NCBI GenBank assembly: GCA_001586965.3
Contig: LUCW03002393.1
Span: 1-45,574, forward strand
DNA length: 45,574 nt
Origin: Sphaeroforma sirkka
Lineage: Eukaryota > Opisthokonta > Ichthyosporea > Ichthyophonida
Reading direction: 5' to 3'
The notes beneath the pieces were generated by a model. The model saw nothing but the letters and a program-made list of their open reading frames with translations, searched no databases and was not told where the DNA came from. Of this stretch, positions 1-27,700 are shown piece by piece (the first letter of the stretch is position 1; the number at the start of each line of letters is the position of its first letter). A program made the position numbers and the translations under genes.

Positions 1-243
1 TATTTATATATATAACTTACATCTGTCCACTTATTCTCTGTTGAGAGTATTTGGAGGACTGCATAAAATCAATTTAATAAATGAAAGTCCCATTGGTATC
101 TTAATCGGTACGCTGATATCGTGCAATTTGATTAATCATTGTCCGGTCTTGACTTTGTTTTTCTTAAAGCCTTTTTTTTTGTGACTTGCTGCATGTCTTC
201 ATGATCATATCATCTCACGGAACAATTTCTGTTGATTGCTCAG
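1..243. other. sequence upstream of first recognised ULK exon
   Basis: AT-rich sequence ending in a pyrimidine-rich stretch and a CAG at 241-243 that serves as 3' splice acceptor for the first recognised exon. I see no ATG-initiated exon here that joins it in phase, so this is probably intron, and the true start exon lies upstream of the window. Nothing else is supported. Confidence 0.5.
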
Positions 244-16571
<16,328 letters not shown>

Positions 16572-17227
16572 TGGCATTTCAGGCTGCGTGTAATATATGC
16601 CGTGTCCGATTATATGGTCTTGTGCTTGGACACAAGCGTGCACTGTCGTACGGGCACTGGCGTACGTGCACTGTCGTATGTGCACTGTCGTATGTGCACT
16701 GTTGTACGGGTATATCAGCACATTCTCGGGCGTTATGGGACGTGCAACATAGTTTAGCATTGCACCTGAGACTTGAGTTGTCGTGATACATCGTCGGTGG
16801 CTTTGTCATCTCACATTGACGTCGGCAGATAATGCACTTCCAGTTGTTGCGCCGCCACTGAACTGTTTTCGACAACCAAAACATTTACGACAACCGACCT
16901 GTTTACGACACTTGAGCTGTTTACGGCAACTTCTTTGTTCAATCCAAATCAAACCACAGACGCATGACAAGAGAGTCTATCACGATGTGAGTTCGTCACC
17001 TGGTACACCTGACCTCCACAGTGTGAGCCGCAGTGTGTCCACGTGTTAATGTCACGTTGGCAAGTCTCCCAGCAGCGCCTACAGCCAATGGGTCACGCGT
17101 TGAGTCGTGAAAGGCACTCGCGCGTGGGGCGTTCTATCGGCGGCATGCTTGCTTGAGACAGAGATGTGGCACGATGCTGTACCCCTGAGGGACAGAGGGA
17201 TCATGCGGGTGTAGTCAACAAATCTCA

Positions 17228-17347
17228 CTCGTTTACTATGGCGTGGAGTGGCTTTAACTCGTTAAATATGGCCTTGAGTGGCTTTAACTCGTTTAGTATG
17301 ACGTGGAGTGGCTGTAACTCGTTTAGTATGGCGTTGAGTGGCTGTGA
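17228..17347. repeat. 30-bp tandem repeat x 4
   Basis: Unit of the form TGGAGTGGCTTTAACTCGTT plus ten bases, four copies. It is open on the plus strand and would encode a ten-residue repeat (AWSGFNSLNM, ALSGFNSFSM). No start context or splice partner supports a gene, so I list it as a repeat only. Confidence 0.75.
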
Positions 17348-18323
17348 AGCAGCGCAACCCCGTCGTCAGCCGCACAGTAGAGGATCATCAGTGAGTGTAG
17401 ATAGCACCAACCAGACTGCATTGGCTTATGAGATAAATTTTGTGCGACTATACTTGAAGCGAGAGGGATTGGGGGGCGGGGCGGCAAGGAGAAAGAGGGT
17501 CGCATCAAGTTTACCGGAATGAGCATCGGTAGGCGCTAAGTTGTGTTCCCTAAATTGGTGTCTTATGTTCTATACTGAAGTTTATAATAATGTGGAAGCC
17601 GCACTGTGGGTTACGGTTGCTCGCCCGAATCACTCACTGCCACTTTCGAAGCTCATTTGGATCATTTTAACTGTGAGAGGAAATGGTACGGAAAAACCGT
17701 GATAGTTGTGGGAGATCAGATGTTCCGAGCATTCACGGAAATTTTCACTGAATTGTATGTCCTGCACTTACATACAATTCAATCTCAATTGCAAATCTGC
17801 ATCGAGAATACGAAGTTTGCGGTTACTGCAAGTAGTAGTAAAAACGTTTCAAAAGCGTCTATGATTGGAAGTCACAATGGCGAGCGGGGTCCGTGAGCCC
17901 CGCGTTGGATGCGACGAAATGGAATTACTCAGAGAAATAAAACTATCGTCACAACACGTTGCTTGGTGCCTGCCAGTAATGCGTGTTGTTATATGCACAT
18001 AACGTATTCAGATCGTAGTATGCAAACACGGTTTGTTCATGACTCAGACCCCAATCTGAATATAGGGACATCACGTTCTTCACCAAGTAATTGCACTCTT
18101 CTCTATAACGTCGCTGTAACAACTCATTATTGCGCTATTGGTCTTGGGGGCCATGTTTTCCGTGACCAAAGAAGCAACCTCATTCAAAATGTACTTTTAT
18201 AATAAACCTGCCACGTAGGCGCAGGTAGTAGATAATTTATATCCTGATCGGCTTTCTTTCATATGTTACCTCACCATTTCCGTCGCATTATATTTCCCCA
18301 TAACTCCAAATAGCATGCATGCA

Positions 18324-18580
18324 GCAGTTCCCTCAACGCAGACCTTTTCTGACTGAATGTTATCGCATCTCACGCAACAAATAGGGCCAAGGGTTCTCTA
18401 GCGCTTTGAACCCGTATTTGCTTTGGCGGGTATGCTCACTTGTGCCATGGGCAGTCCCCTCAACGCAGACCTTCTCTGACTGAATGTTATTCCATCTCAC
18501 GTGTAACAAATAGGGCCAAGTGTTCTCTAACGCTTTGAACCCGTATTTGTTTTGGCGGGTATACTCACTTGGGCCATGGG
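18324..18580. repeat. 127-bp tandem duplication
   Basis: Two copies, 18324-18450 and 18451-18580. Both contain CCCTCAACGCAGACCTT, CTGACTGAATGTTAT, AACAAATAGGGCCAAG and CTTTGAACCCGTATTTG. They differ at about ten positions. No gene association is evident. Confidence 0.85.
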
Positions 18581-19039
18581 TGGACCTCTAGTGCGCGCGT
18601 CTCTATATAGTCAGGGCGTGCTTGCGGTTTCAGCCTCGGCGCGCATTACGGAACGGAGGAAACAAGAGCTTTATAACTGCCAATGGTTTCTGGCGGGTAC
18701 ACATCTCCGCAGACCTTGTCGAGAGTTTGTGAGCACATACAGCAATCGGAGTGTCAGACACTGTCCGGTACATCAGAGAACGGAACAAGCCCATGTTATA
18801 CTATTAGGTACTGGGTAGTGAATACCCCGTCTATCTCAGGCTAGTCCATACAACGCGTCTCTCCAAAACATCCCCACAGCTAGCAAGCACTTCTAACTTC
18901 CGGTGAATTATGTGACTCATCCTTGTCTCGAATAAGAACTTTCAAAGTGACGAATCCTTGTCTCGAATCAGAGCTTGCACAGTTCAGACAGTGACAACCA
19001 CCGCTGAAGACGTGTTCTGATCAATAAAACCGATGCTTA

Positions 19040-19592
19040 GTATCAATGCAGTACGAGTCAAGGTTCAGTGCGAGTCACCAGGTACAGTACGAGTCACCAG
19101 GTTCAGTACAAGTCACATCAGGTACAGTACGAGTGACCAGGTACAGTACGAGTGACCAGGTTCAATACAAGTCACATCAGGTACAGTATGAGTGACCAGT
19201 TTCAGTACAAGTCATCATGTGCCGTACGAGTCACCAGGTACAGTACGAGTCACATCAGGTACAGTACGAGTGACCAGGTTCTGTACAAGTCATCATGTGC
19301 CGTACGAGTCACCAGGTACAGTACGAGTCACATCAGGTACAGTACGAGTGACCAGGTTCAGTACGAGTAACTAGGCTCAGTACAAGTTACATCAGGTACA
19401 GTACGAGCGACCAGGTCCAGTACAAGTAATCATGTGCCGTACGAGTGACCAGGTACAGTATGAGTGACCAGGTTCAGTACAAGACATCATGTGCCGTACG
19501 AGTGACCAGGTATAGTATGAGTCACTGGGTTCAGTACGAGTGACCAGGTTCAGTACGAGTGACCAGGTTCAGTACAAGTCACCAGCTTCAGA
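19040..19592. repeat. CAGTACGAGTGACCAGGTT-type minisatellite
   Basis: About 30 copies of an 18- to 19-bp unit (CAGTACGAGTCACCAGGTA and variants, some with CACATCAGG insertions). A higher-order period of roughly 90-110 bp is marked by GTGCCGTACGAG. It ends about 130 bp short of the F-box gene stop codon. Confidence 0.9.
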
Positions 19593-19719
19593 ATTTAAGA
19601 TTGCCCGAGACTATTGACATGCAATACATGAAACCACTCTATGTCGTCTCATACGCGGCGGAGCTGGAACTTTCCTTTCATTGCGTTGGCATGTTGTACT
19701 ACGGCAAACGCTCGAACAT

Positions 19720-21711
19720 CTATATCGACGATTTGAACGGCCAGGCTCTTCGTATTCTTCGCCAAAAATCGCTCACGGACATATTGTCGTAGTCTCTCAT
19801 GGTTTCCGAATCAGGAGTTAATATATAGATAAATGTGGTGCCTGAGGCTACGTTCAGTGCCTTCTGACTGAGGGGATACTCTGCATCCAACCCTGCGACT
19901 CTCAAGTAAAGTAAGCCGGGCGGAAGCACATGAGGCTTATACAGCAAGCTTGTCGGCAGGTCTAACAAGCTCAGGTGCCTTATAAGGCAACTTGCTAGCA
20001 GCCTGTGTATATTAATTGCAAAGTGTATCTTCAGATTATGGATCGATGAGCATCGCGGAAGCACCGTGCCCTGTTGGTGGTCCAATTCCAAAGTCTCCAG
20101 GACAGTGCACCCCACGAGTGCACTTTCAAGACCGATGCACTTCACACGTAACACCCGCAGCCGTGTGCTAACCAGAGGGTAGTCGAGGACATGTCCATCC
20201 AGTGTCAAGACCTCTAGCGCTGGGCAATCGTGTAGTAAGCTCTGTACGTTGATCCCCGGATGAAGGTTCCGTGCGTGTACTTGACGGAGTGAATTGGACT
20301 TCAGACTACCTAAGCGGCACTTGTGAGCGTCTATATGTCAAATTCTGAAGATCCAAGAGGTCTAAATCACCCACCTGCCACTGCCAGAACTCCCACGAGG
20401 ACACTAAAGGAAGCAGTTTGAGAAAATGTACTACATTTAAGATGTGGTCGTCCATGGAGTAGCGCTGGTCGGGCGACATAAAGCCACAGCTCAGGGTGCG
20501 CAAATGAGATATGAGTCTGGCGGCCCTGGTGAGTTTGTCTTTGGACCGAAGTGTACTCTTCCACGTGTTGAAATTGATATTGAGCACTTCAAGCCGAGGA
20601 GTATGGCATAACAGGCTGAGTATCTGTGGCTGTCGTTTCGGCAGTATTTTTCTCCCTCCGATAAGTCTGTATTGAAAACCGTGCGTGTTTGTAGTTGGTT
20701 AATGAGACGAATATATAGGAACACACACATGTGTACAAATAGCTATGAGCGCGTTTATATACCTCTGTCATAAGAATTCTCCCCCGGTTGCGTTAGCAAT
20801 CAAGTAAGAGATCTCATAACAATTTGACAAGGAATTTGTATCATCTGCTATTCTTGTTTGCCCACGAGCAATATCTCATCGTACCTTAAAACGCAAGTAT
20901 ATATAAACTGCAGAAAAAATCTTTCTTGCTGTGAATGCGTACGCACGGTCGCCGAGAATATAAAGACAACGACGCAGCACACAATACAAAGGCTTGCTGA
21001 GCATTCAACACACAACGAACGTACAAGCGTGCCGTCCTTAAAAGCTTTATCAAGACTGCTTATATATCCGTATGGTTTGCGAAAAGTTAAGCGTATCACA
21101 ATTCATATGGCTGTAATTTACCGTACACTGACAAAATGAAACGAGCAAGAATATTCTTACTCCCTATCTTCTATCGCAGTTTTTATAACTACTGCGAATT
21201 GTGGAGTAGGCGAGTGACCTCCCAGTAAATGCAAACAGGGGAATTTCGAAGTATTGACCAACCAATGATGCGGCTGTGATTGAAAGTGCCTGGTCGGTAC
21301 AAGTGTGTCGTCCTTCACATCATGTCTAAACAACATATAATATATAATACGTGATGATATAGATGCTATATACACTGACAAAGGCAACTCATACACCAAC
21401 AGAAGCAAGCATTTAAACGCAACGGTTTCAGCATTATAGAATATAACTGTGGATATTCGCCACATGCACAATAGAACCCATTCTCCAATACTAACATACT
21501 TTTCTGGGAGTGTTCTCAGGGGTACCTTATTGGCCACATTATACATCGCCTTACAAACCAGCTTGCACTCTATCAGCGATTCAGTGTCCAGATCACTTAG
21601 AATCCGCATGCACACGTCCGGAGGCACACACACGCCGGCAATCACCACCGCGTGATGGGCGTATCTATTTGCCTGTACTTGTCGGCGTACTTGACGACGA
21701 GTAACCATCAT
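19720..21711 (-). CDS. F-box protein with LRR-like region, two exons
   Basis: Probable substrate-recognition subunit of an SCF ubiquitin ligase. Exon 1 (21711-21500) starts MMVTRRQV. It contains an F-box at about residues 27-65: VPPDVCMRILSDLDTESL, then ECKLVCKAMYNVA, the pattern that binds Skp1. The donor GTATGT follows in phase 2. Exon 2 (20666-19720) starts after ATACAG in matching phase and carries leucine-rich segments such as ILSLLCHTPRLEVLNINF, LLHDCPALEVLTLDG, LRVLRVKCIGL and LETLELDH. These are typical of irregular LRRs. The frame changes once in exon 2 near 20330 (one extra or two missing bases, between LLDLQNL and KCRLGSLKSNSL). Predicted length is about 385 residues, normal for F-box/LRR proteins. 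Substrate unknown. Confidence 0.78.
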
Positions 21712-21750
21712 CCTGTTGATTCGAATACCAATGAAGAAGAGCTGATAGGC

Positions 21751-21760
21751 GTTTTATACT
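21751..21760 (-). promoter_or_regulatory. TATA-box candidate of the F-box gene
   Basis: On the minus strand AGTATAAAAC lies 40 bp upstream of the F-box ATG (21711). The spacing suits a TATA box with a very short 5' UTR. Confidence 0.5.
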
Positions 21761-21797
21761 CGCCTCATTTTTGACGGCGTGACCTGTGGACCATAAC

Positions 21798-21955
21798 AAT
21801 ACCCAATATCACTACCAATACGAATACCGATGCCAATACCATACCAATACCATACCAATACCAATACCCACAATACCGATACCAGTCTGCATATAGTTAT
21901 CTACCAATATCAATATCAATACCCACAATACCGATGTCATTCCATTACCGATATT
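21798..21955. repeat. ATACCA-type short repeat
   Basis: Irregular reiteration of CCAATACCAATAC, CCGATACC and CAATATCAATA upstream of the F-box promoter. Confidence 0.85.
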
Positions 21956-23632
21956 AAAATGAAAGCGCCCTCTGCTGGTGCAGAACATCTATTATATATT
22001 TCCATCTGACGACTGACGTAGCATCGAAAATCCATGTTATAGCATAGACAACCCTTTTTGATGACACAATGGTGACAACTTCATGCTCACTGTTTTTTTA
22101 TCTTTTCGTCACATCAAGAAATATTGTGTTCAAAAAATACTTAACTCCGTCTGTTAATACCACGACCTACACTGCACTGCTACAAGCCACAGCCTACTAT
22201 ACACTTACAGACAGGCTACAGCATTCACTCGTCCGCCTCGTCACAAGCGTCAGCCTACACTCTACAGTCTACACTCTACATCCTGCAGCCAACACTTCAA
22301 AAATCACGAAATGTATTCATGTATAAGTGAGTTTGGACCCACGCGGCCACGCCTAGTCGTCTACATAACCCTCTTTTGTACACTTCTTAGCCAACAAAAC
22401 CGATAATTTAAATCGTTCTTTTGATTGGTCGGAACGTAGTGAATAGAATGTACGGGTTGTCTACACTACTATAGTCTATAGTACTAAATACTAATAGTGT
22501 CTACTGTCTTTTGACTACTCTAGCGTAGTGCCTGTTTATTAGTATTTACTCACTAAATACTGTCTTCACCGACTTTTGTGTTCCCAATTGACACGTAACT
22601 CACATGGCCAATACGTGTAACAAGAGTGTCTGAGTTGATGATTTCGCGCACATGTTAAATCTCACACCACACGCAGGATAGATGATTGTTATGTAGGAGC
22701 CATGTAGAATGTAAATATCGTGTGGGTAGCCTGATACGTTTAGTTCAGTCGTTTCTTTATGTTTTTACCATCCATCACTTCTTGAAGTAATCCCCACAAA
22801 ATCCGGGAAAATATACGATTGAAATGTCAAGCCCCAAGCATTCTATCATATACTCTACACTACACAATCTCACGCACATTATATCTAGTCAGCAAACTTA
22901 ATATACTCAGACTAAATCAATGTAGTCTTTAATTCACAGGAGAGATGCTCCGTTATTTATGTCAGAATTGTGCTTTATGTGCGAGTTATAGATTCTACCT
23001 GAAGCTGAAGAGGTATTGTAAGATGTTAATTTTTTTCTTGCAACACTGCAGTCATGGAACTGGATTCTCTGCAACCAAGGTCGAATTTCACAGGGCAGTA
23101 AAAGAAAATTCAAAAAGAGTTCAACGCAGTGCCGAATCCAATCCATACCGAGCATCTTGTGCTGCCGCTCAATATTGCTTCGGTCTACATCACTGTCGAC
23201 TGATGCATCCTATCAAGTTGAATGCGAGAAGACAGGTCCCGCTAAATTAGCATTCGATTATCAAAACAATATCATATTGTGCACTTGATGACCAAGCAAG
23301 CGTTTTGCTGAATAGTCGTTGAATATGTCGGGAAAGGTCGAGTATATAATATAAATTCATTTAAAAGACATCCTCCAAGTGAACCCAATGTGTCGCCTAT
23401 ACTGTGAAATATGGCCACTTGGGACCATGAATGTGCTATTTTCAACCGAATTCTTCTGATTGTTCGTCTCGTAGCCTCATAGATACACACTGTACTGGGA
23501 ACTGGTAGATATATTCGCTATACGCGCATTTGCCATTTAGGGATAGCAAAAAAATGTGCAAATAGCCAGGCGCTTGGCATTGATCCAATTGCTACTTGAG
23601 GGTCATTTCGATTGTATATGAAACATGGGGGT
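21956..23632. other. intergenic region, no recognised gene
   Basis: AT-rich. Short plus- and minus-strand open frames (for example 22945-23250 plus and 23272-23490 minus) lack family motifs and splice partners. Small inverted repeats occur at 22470-22561, including AGTATTTA/TAAATACT with a 5-nt loop at 22541-22561. It contains the presumed 3' UTR of the nonapeptide-repeat gene. Confidence 0.5.
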
Positions 23633-24016
23633 TCAAATACAGATTTCCATAAAGCCCTGCGAACATCCAATACTGAGACAGCTATTGAACGATGCAATTG
23701 AGAAGACACTATTTATCGAAAGAATCGAGAACGCACAGTTGATGCACAGCAGCCCGACAATACAGTTCAACCCCACTAATGTCATCATGGCATTGACACT
23801 TGCACATGACAGTATAGCATTCACACACTGCCACGACCACTTGGTATGAGCTCCTGTTTCCCGGCCAAATAACTGTAACTTTTCATACGCCTCTTCGTTG
23901 TCGTTGTAATCCAGATCTAAACTGGAAAGCGGTGCGTGCCCCAATAGATTTCTCGGGATAAGCCCGGATGAATCAGTTTCGTACCCTAGCGGCAGATTGT
24001 TCTTGTAGCTGTTCAT
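23633..24016 (-). CDS. small hydrophobic nonapeptide-repeat protein
   Basis: Intronless 127-residue protein. Residues 1-64 are polar and acidic (LDLDYNDNEEAYEKL) and end in HTKWSWQCV. From residue 66 there are six exact nine-residue repeats, with Asn at 66, 75, 84, 93, 102 and 111. They follow the pattern N-[AST/C]-x-h-S/T/G-h-x-S/C-h (NCAFSILSI, NSVFSIASF, NSCLSIGCS), with a degenerate seventh unit before the TGA. Perfect spacing and alternating Ser/hydrophobic positions suggest a beta-solenoid-like fold or a membrane-embedded hairpin. I recall similar Asn/Ser/Cys nonapeptide proteins in other protists but cannot name the family. TATA-like ATAAATAAG lies roughly 40-50 bp upstream. An antisense open frame (23625-23849) is a shadow. 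Function unknown. Confidence 0.7.
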   Translation of the reverse strand: MNSYKNNLPLGYETDSSGLIPRNLLGHAPLSSLDLDYNDNEEAYEKLQLFGRETGAHTKWSWQCVNAILSCASVNAMMTLVGLNCIVGLLCINCAFSILSINSVFSIASFNSCLSIGCSQGFMEICI

Positions 24017-24780
24017 CTTTCTTTGTATTCTGATGCATCGTCTATATCCAGCTGTCTTATTTATGTTTGCATGTATTCCTTGGATACAAGCAAGAGAGTT
24101 GAATGCTTATAGTTCTCTTGGTTACAAGCAAGTGAGAGGTAGCCATAAGCAGGTCCTATATGCCCATGGACTCATTGGAAAGCACCATGATTCGTGAATT
24201 GAAAAAAAAGGTTTTTCAACAAAAAACATACATAAAAATAAATATTCACATATGATTTGGTAAAGCAATGAAAAGAGTTCCTGAATCATGACTGAAAAGA
24301 ATGTCATCGAAAAATAAATGTGATCCTGGGCGTCACAATAACGCCATCATGCAAATGACGCAATAGTTTCATGCATATTGCGGTGCCTACAGTGACAGGA
24401 CACAGCCAGTCAGCCACACACTACACAGTTGACGGCTGTCAACTGCAAGCCGCAAGGTTCACACTGGCCGTCTGGCACAGTCACAGTCCACAGTCACCGG
24501 CTCACAGCACTCAGCACGTGTAAACCTGATTCATGGGTGAAGACTTTTTAAACGAGCGGAGAGTGGGAGACTGGGTGAGAGGGAGATCTAATTCTAAACT
24601 AGTGATATTATGACTTGATAACATGTGGGAGTGTATCTGTTATATATGCACTCTGTACCAGATTTTTTCCCGAGAAGGAAGATGTGCCTTGATTCCTCGA
24701 AAAACATGTCATTCAGCGGCGTTAGCTAATAATCTACCAGTGCCTGAGGAGCATACATAAGGCGTGTAAAATATAGCTTT
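24017..24780. other. intergenic region between nonapeptide and lyase genes
   Basis: Contains the presumed promoter of the minus-strand nonapeptide gene, a duplicated CTTGGTTACAAGCAAG-like segment (24080-24135), and a CACAG/CAGTCA-rich stretch (24390-24520). The CACAG-rich stretch resembles one at 42760-42850. No gene is seen. Confidence 0.5.
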
Positions 24781-24786
24781 TTTATT
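24781..24786 (-). terminator. poly(A) signal overlapping the lyase stop codon
   Basis: On the minus strand the last sense codon and TAA stop (GAA TAA AAA) form AATAAA, so the polyadenylation hexamer overlaps the stop codon. It implies a 3' UTR of only about 10-25 nt if used. Confidence 0.55.
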
Positions 24787-27700
24787 CATATGTACTGGTA
24801 CCAGCTGGGGCATACTTAGCTTCTTCCTGATAAAAGCTTGTGAATCCCACTATGTCTTTCACCTCTTCAAAAGTCAGAATGGGATTTTTACTACTGTCCC
24901 TCAGGTCGTCGGGATCACCTCCGTCCTTGATGGCCTTCAGAGACGAAGTCATGCCCTGAATTAAGCATATGCGAAACCACAAATTATAATAGACTATATT
25001 AAACGACATGCGTACATTGTGAATGCGAATGCTATAAATACAAAATTCACTATGCAATGGAATGCAATACGGTTCTACATAGGATCGGATTTGCTCTCCA
25101 AGGGCCGTGTGTGTGGACAATAAACTAGCTTTGTACGGCACATGTATCTCTCCTGCTGTGTATTGAATCAGCACCTTTGGCTGCAAGAAGGGGCTGAGGT
25201 TAATCCACCCTCTCGCAATCTGTCAGGCTTTGTAGCGCTACCCACTTCAACATATTTAACCGGTTTTTGAAATGCGAAGACTTTACTTCGATTAAATTAT
25301 TATGGCGAAAACTCGCTTTCGCCTTATTGAGGCAAATGTATAACCTTTTGAGACCTCATTGGTGCAATCGAATACCCATTTATGGCTTCTTGATGTGAAT
25401 CCTTCACACTTGAGGTACTTGTTTGATGCAGATAAACGATATTCAGGAAGTTCTCGTGATACAGACACTACTATTGCTTGTTGATGCAAACACTTTACCT
25501 TGAGAGCAGCCGATAACAGAGTGATGGGGTACGCTGCGAGGCAGTATCCGATTTCACCCAGTCGGGACTGTGAGAGCAGGGGTGTAAGCCCTCCCTCTAT
25601 GAGATTCGCCATCTTGTAACCTGGCAATTTTCGATTTAGACAAGCAGAATGCGTAAATATTCTTGTCGCTGAGTCATCAGTGGTTCATCCCTCTCGATCG
25701 ATATAAGTAAGTTCTAGCTTTCTTCAGCATTGAATGAATATTTTTCCGTGTCTATATGCATAAGCAAACCTCTTACGCAAGTGATGGGTATAGTTTACCC
25801 AGGCACGCCTGTGACGCACAGTTCGTCTGGCATGAGGTGTGCGCAGATGTGCGATGACGTTTATTCGCTTACCCGGTATTGAGTTGCAGAACAGTTCCAT
25901 CTCTTGTTCGTCTCTAACGGCCTCCTGGGCGCGACAGGGCCATATATACGTATGTACAATTGGTCAGTCACCACGTTGGAATACAAGTTAAATCAATTCA
26001 CAAATAGTTGATTGGACTATGGGTCAGGTAGCTTGCGCACTATCAAGTATAGGTGACTACTCATACATTCAGTATTTGTTAGAGGGTAATATGGCCTTTT
26101 GCTAGTTGTGCGAGTATATTTGATATATATATATATATAATCCTTATTCTTGGAGTGCTTACCAAGAATAGTATATCAGCCCCAAGCTTCTGGAACTTCT
26201 TCATCCTCCATAGAGCTTCTTCCATACCTGCGATTCGAAATTTTCGAGATACATTCATCGTCGAAATATACAGAGGAATTATAATTGAATTCATACATGT
26301 AGAATGTCCGTAACCACTTGAGCGCATTTCTGTACAGGAATAGGCGTTAACATGCTAACAAGCTTAGCTGTCAACGGGGCACTAAAGAATTGAGAGGGTT
26401 TCGATCGCGCGTACACAGAAACGTATACGGTAACAGTGGCTTCTTATAGTTAAAGTTCGAAAGTCAGTGGAGTGAGGTGGAAAACGTAGCACCACACAGT
26501 CACTGGCCAATCCAGATACAAACCGTGTTGTGCCAAGGCGTCTGTACGGGCCATGATGAGGATATCCAACTGGTACTCGTCTCTCTGTCGTAGAATCGTG
26601 GAAGTAGCGCCATCACACCAATGAGTGACCAACCCGAAATGTAGCAGCAGTGAAACTGTGCGAGCACGGTACGTGATCAAAAGAGTTTTCACTAAAACTT
26701 ATCTGTAAGGTTTGCCCCGTGTAGTGGGTTCGGAATGAAACTTTCACTATCCTGGTACACGTCTGTCGAATCAGGATACTATATAGATCACATATAAATA
26801 TTCAAACGTGACGGCTCCTCTCCACATAGTTTGGAAACCACAGCATCTAGCTCAAGTGACATATACACGCAACAATATGATAGTCCGTTTAACATACTGC
26901 ATCACAAGCGGCCTTGATACGCAGCACAGCCTCTTCTCTGGAGACGACTGACTTTCCCTTGGTATGTCCGCATCGTTTAGGGGAGACCTGCACGTTTGTG
27001 TCAGTATGAGAAAGTGCACGCGTTGCTGGTGCCGCAAGCCGTTCACCGAAACCGTTGAATGAGCCCAGGATTCATACCGTTGAATGAGCCCAGGGTTCAT
27101 ACCGTTGAATGAGCCCAGGTTTCATACTGTTGAATGAGCCCAGGGTTCATACCGTTGAATGGGCCTAGGGTTCATACCGTTGAATGAGCCCAGGGTTCAT
27201 ACCGTTGAATGAGCTCAGGGTTCATACCGTTGAATGAGCCCAGGGTTCATACCGTTGAATGATCCTAGGGTTCGTTGAATGGGTATTCCAGGGTTCATAC
27301 CGTTGAATGAGCCCAGGGTTCATACCGTTGAATGAGCCCAGGGTTCATACCGTTGAATGAGCCCAGGGTTCATACCGTCGATTGAGCTCCAGGGTTCGTA
27401 CTGTTGAATGAGCCCAGGGTTCATACCGTTGAATGAGCCCAGGGTTCATACCATTGAATGATCCCAGGGTTCATACCGTTAAATGAGCTCAGGGTTCATA
27501 CCGTTGAATGAGCCCAGGGTTCATACCGTTGAATGATCCCAGGGTTCATACCGTTGAATGAGCCCAGGGTTCATACCGTTGAATGAGCTCAGGGTTCATA
27601 CCGTTGAATGAGCCCAGGGTTCATACCGTTGAATGATCCCAGGGTTCATACCGTTGAATGAGCTCAGGGTTCATACCGTTGAATGAGCCCAGCGTTCGCA

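Larger units (their letters stand above)
16572..19719. other. intergenic region between convergent ULK and F-box genes
   Basis: Beyond the ULK stop there is a (C/G)TGTCGTA-rich segment (16640-16710), a degenerate TTTACGACA repeat (16868-16935), and the three tandem blocks listed separately. A possible AATAAA for ULK is at 17936-17941, but that would imply a 1.4-kb 3' UTR. A 12-bp perfect inverted repeat (17749-17760 and 17770-17781) with a 9-nt loop is present. I see no convincing gene. Confidence 0.6.

Noticed and set aside
17166-17522. 118-residue open frame downstream of ULK
   Set aside because: Mostly a 30-bp tandem repeat, with no homology, no splice signals in phase and no promoter.
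23625-23849. Plus-strand open frame antisense to the nonapeptide-repeat gene
   Set aside because: Its openness follows from the repeat on the other strand, which has exact protein-level periodicity.
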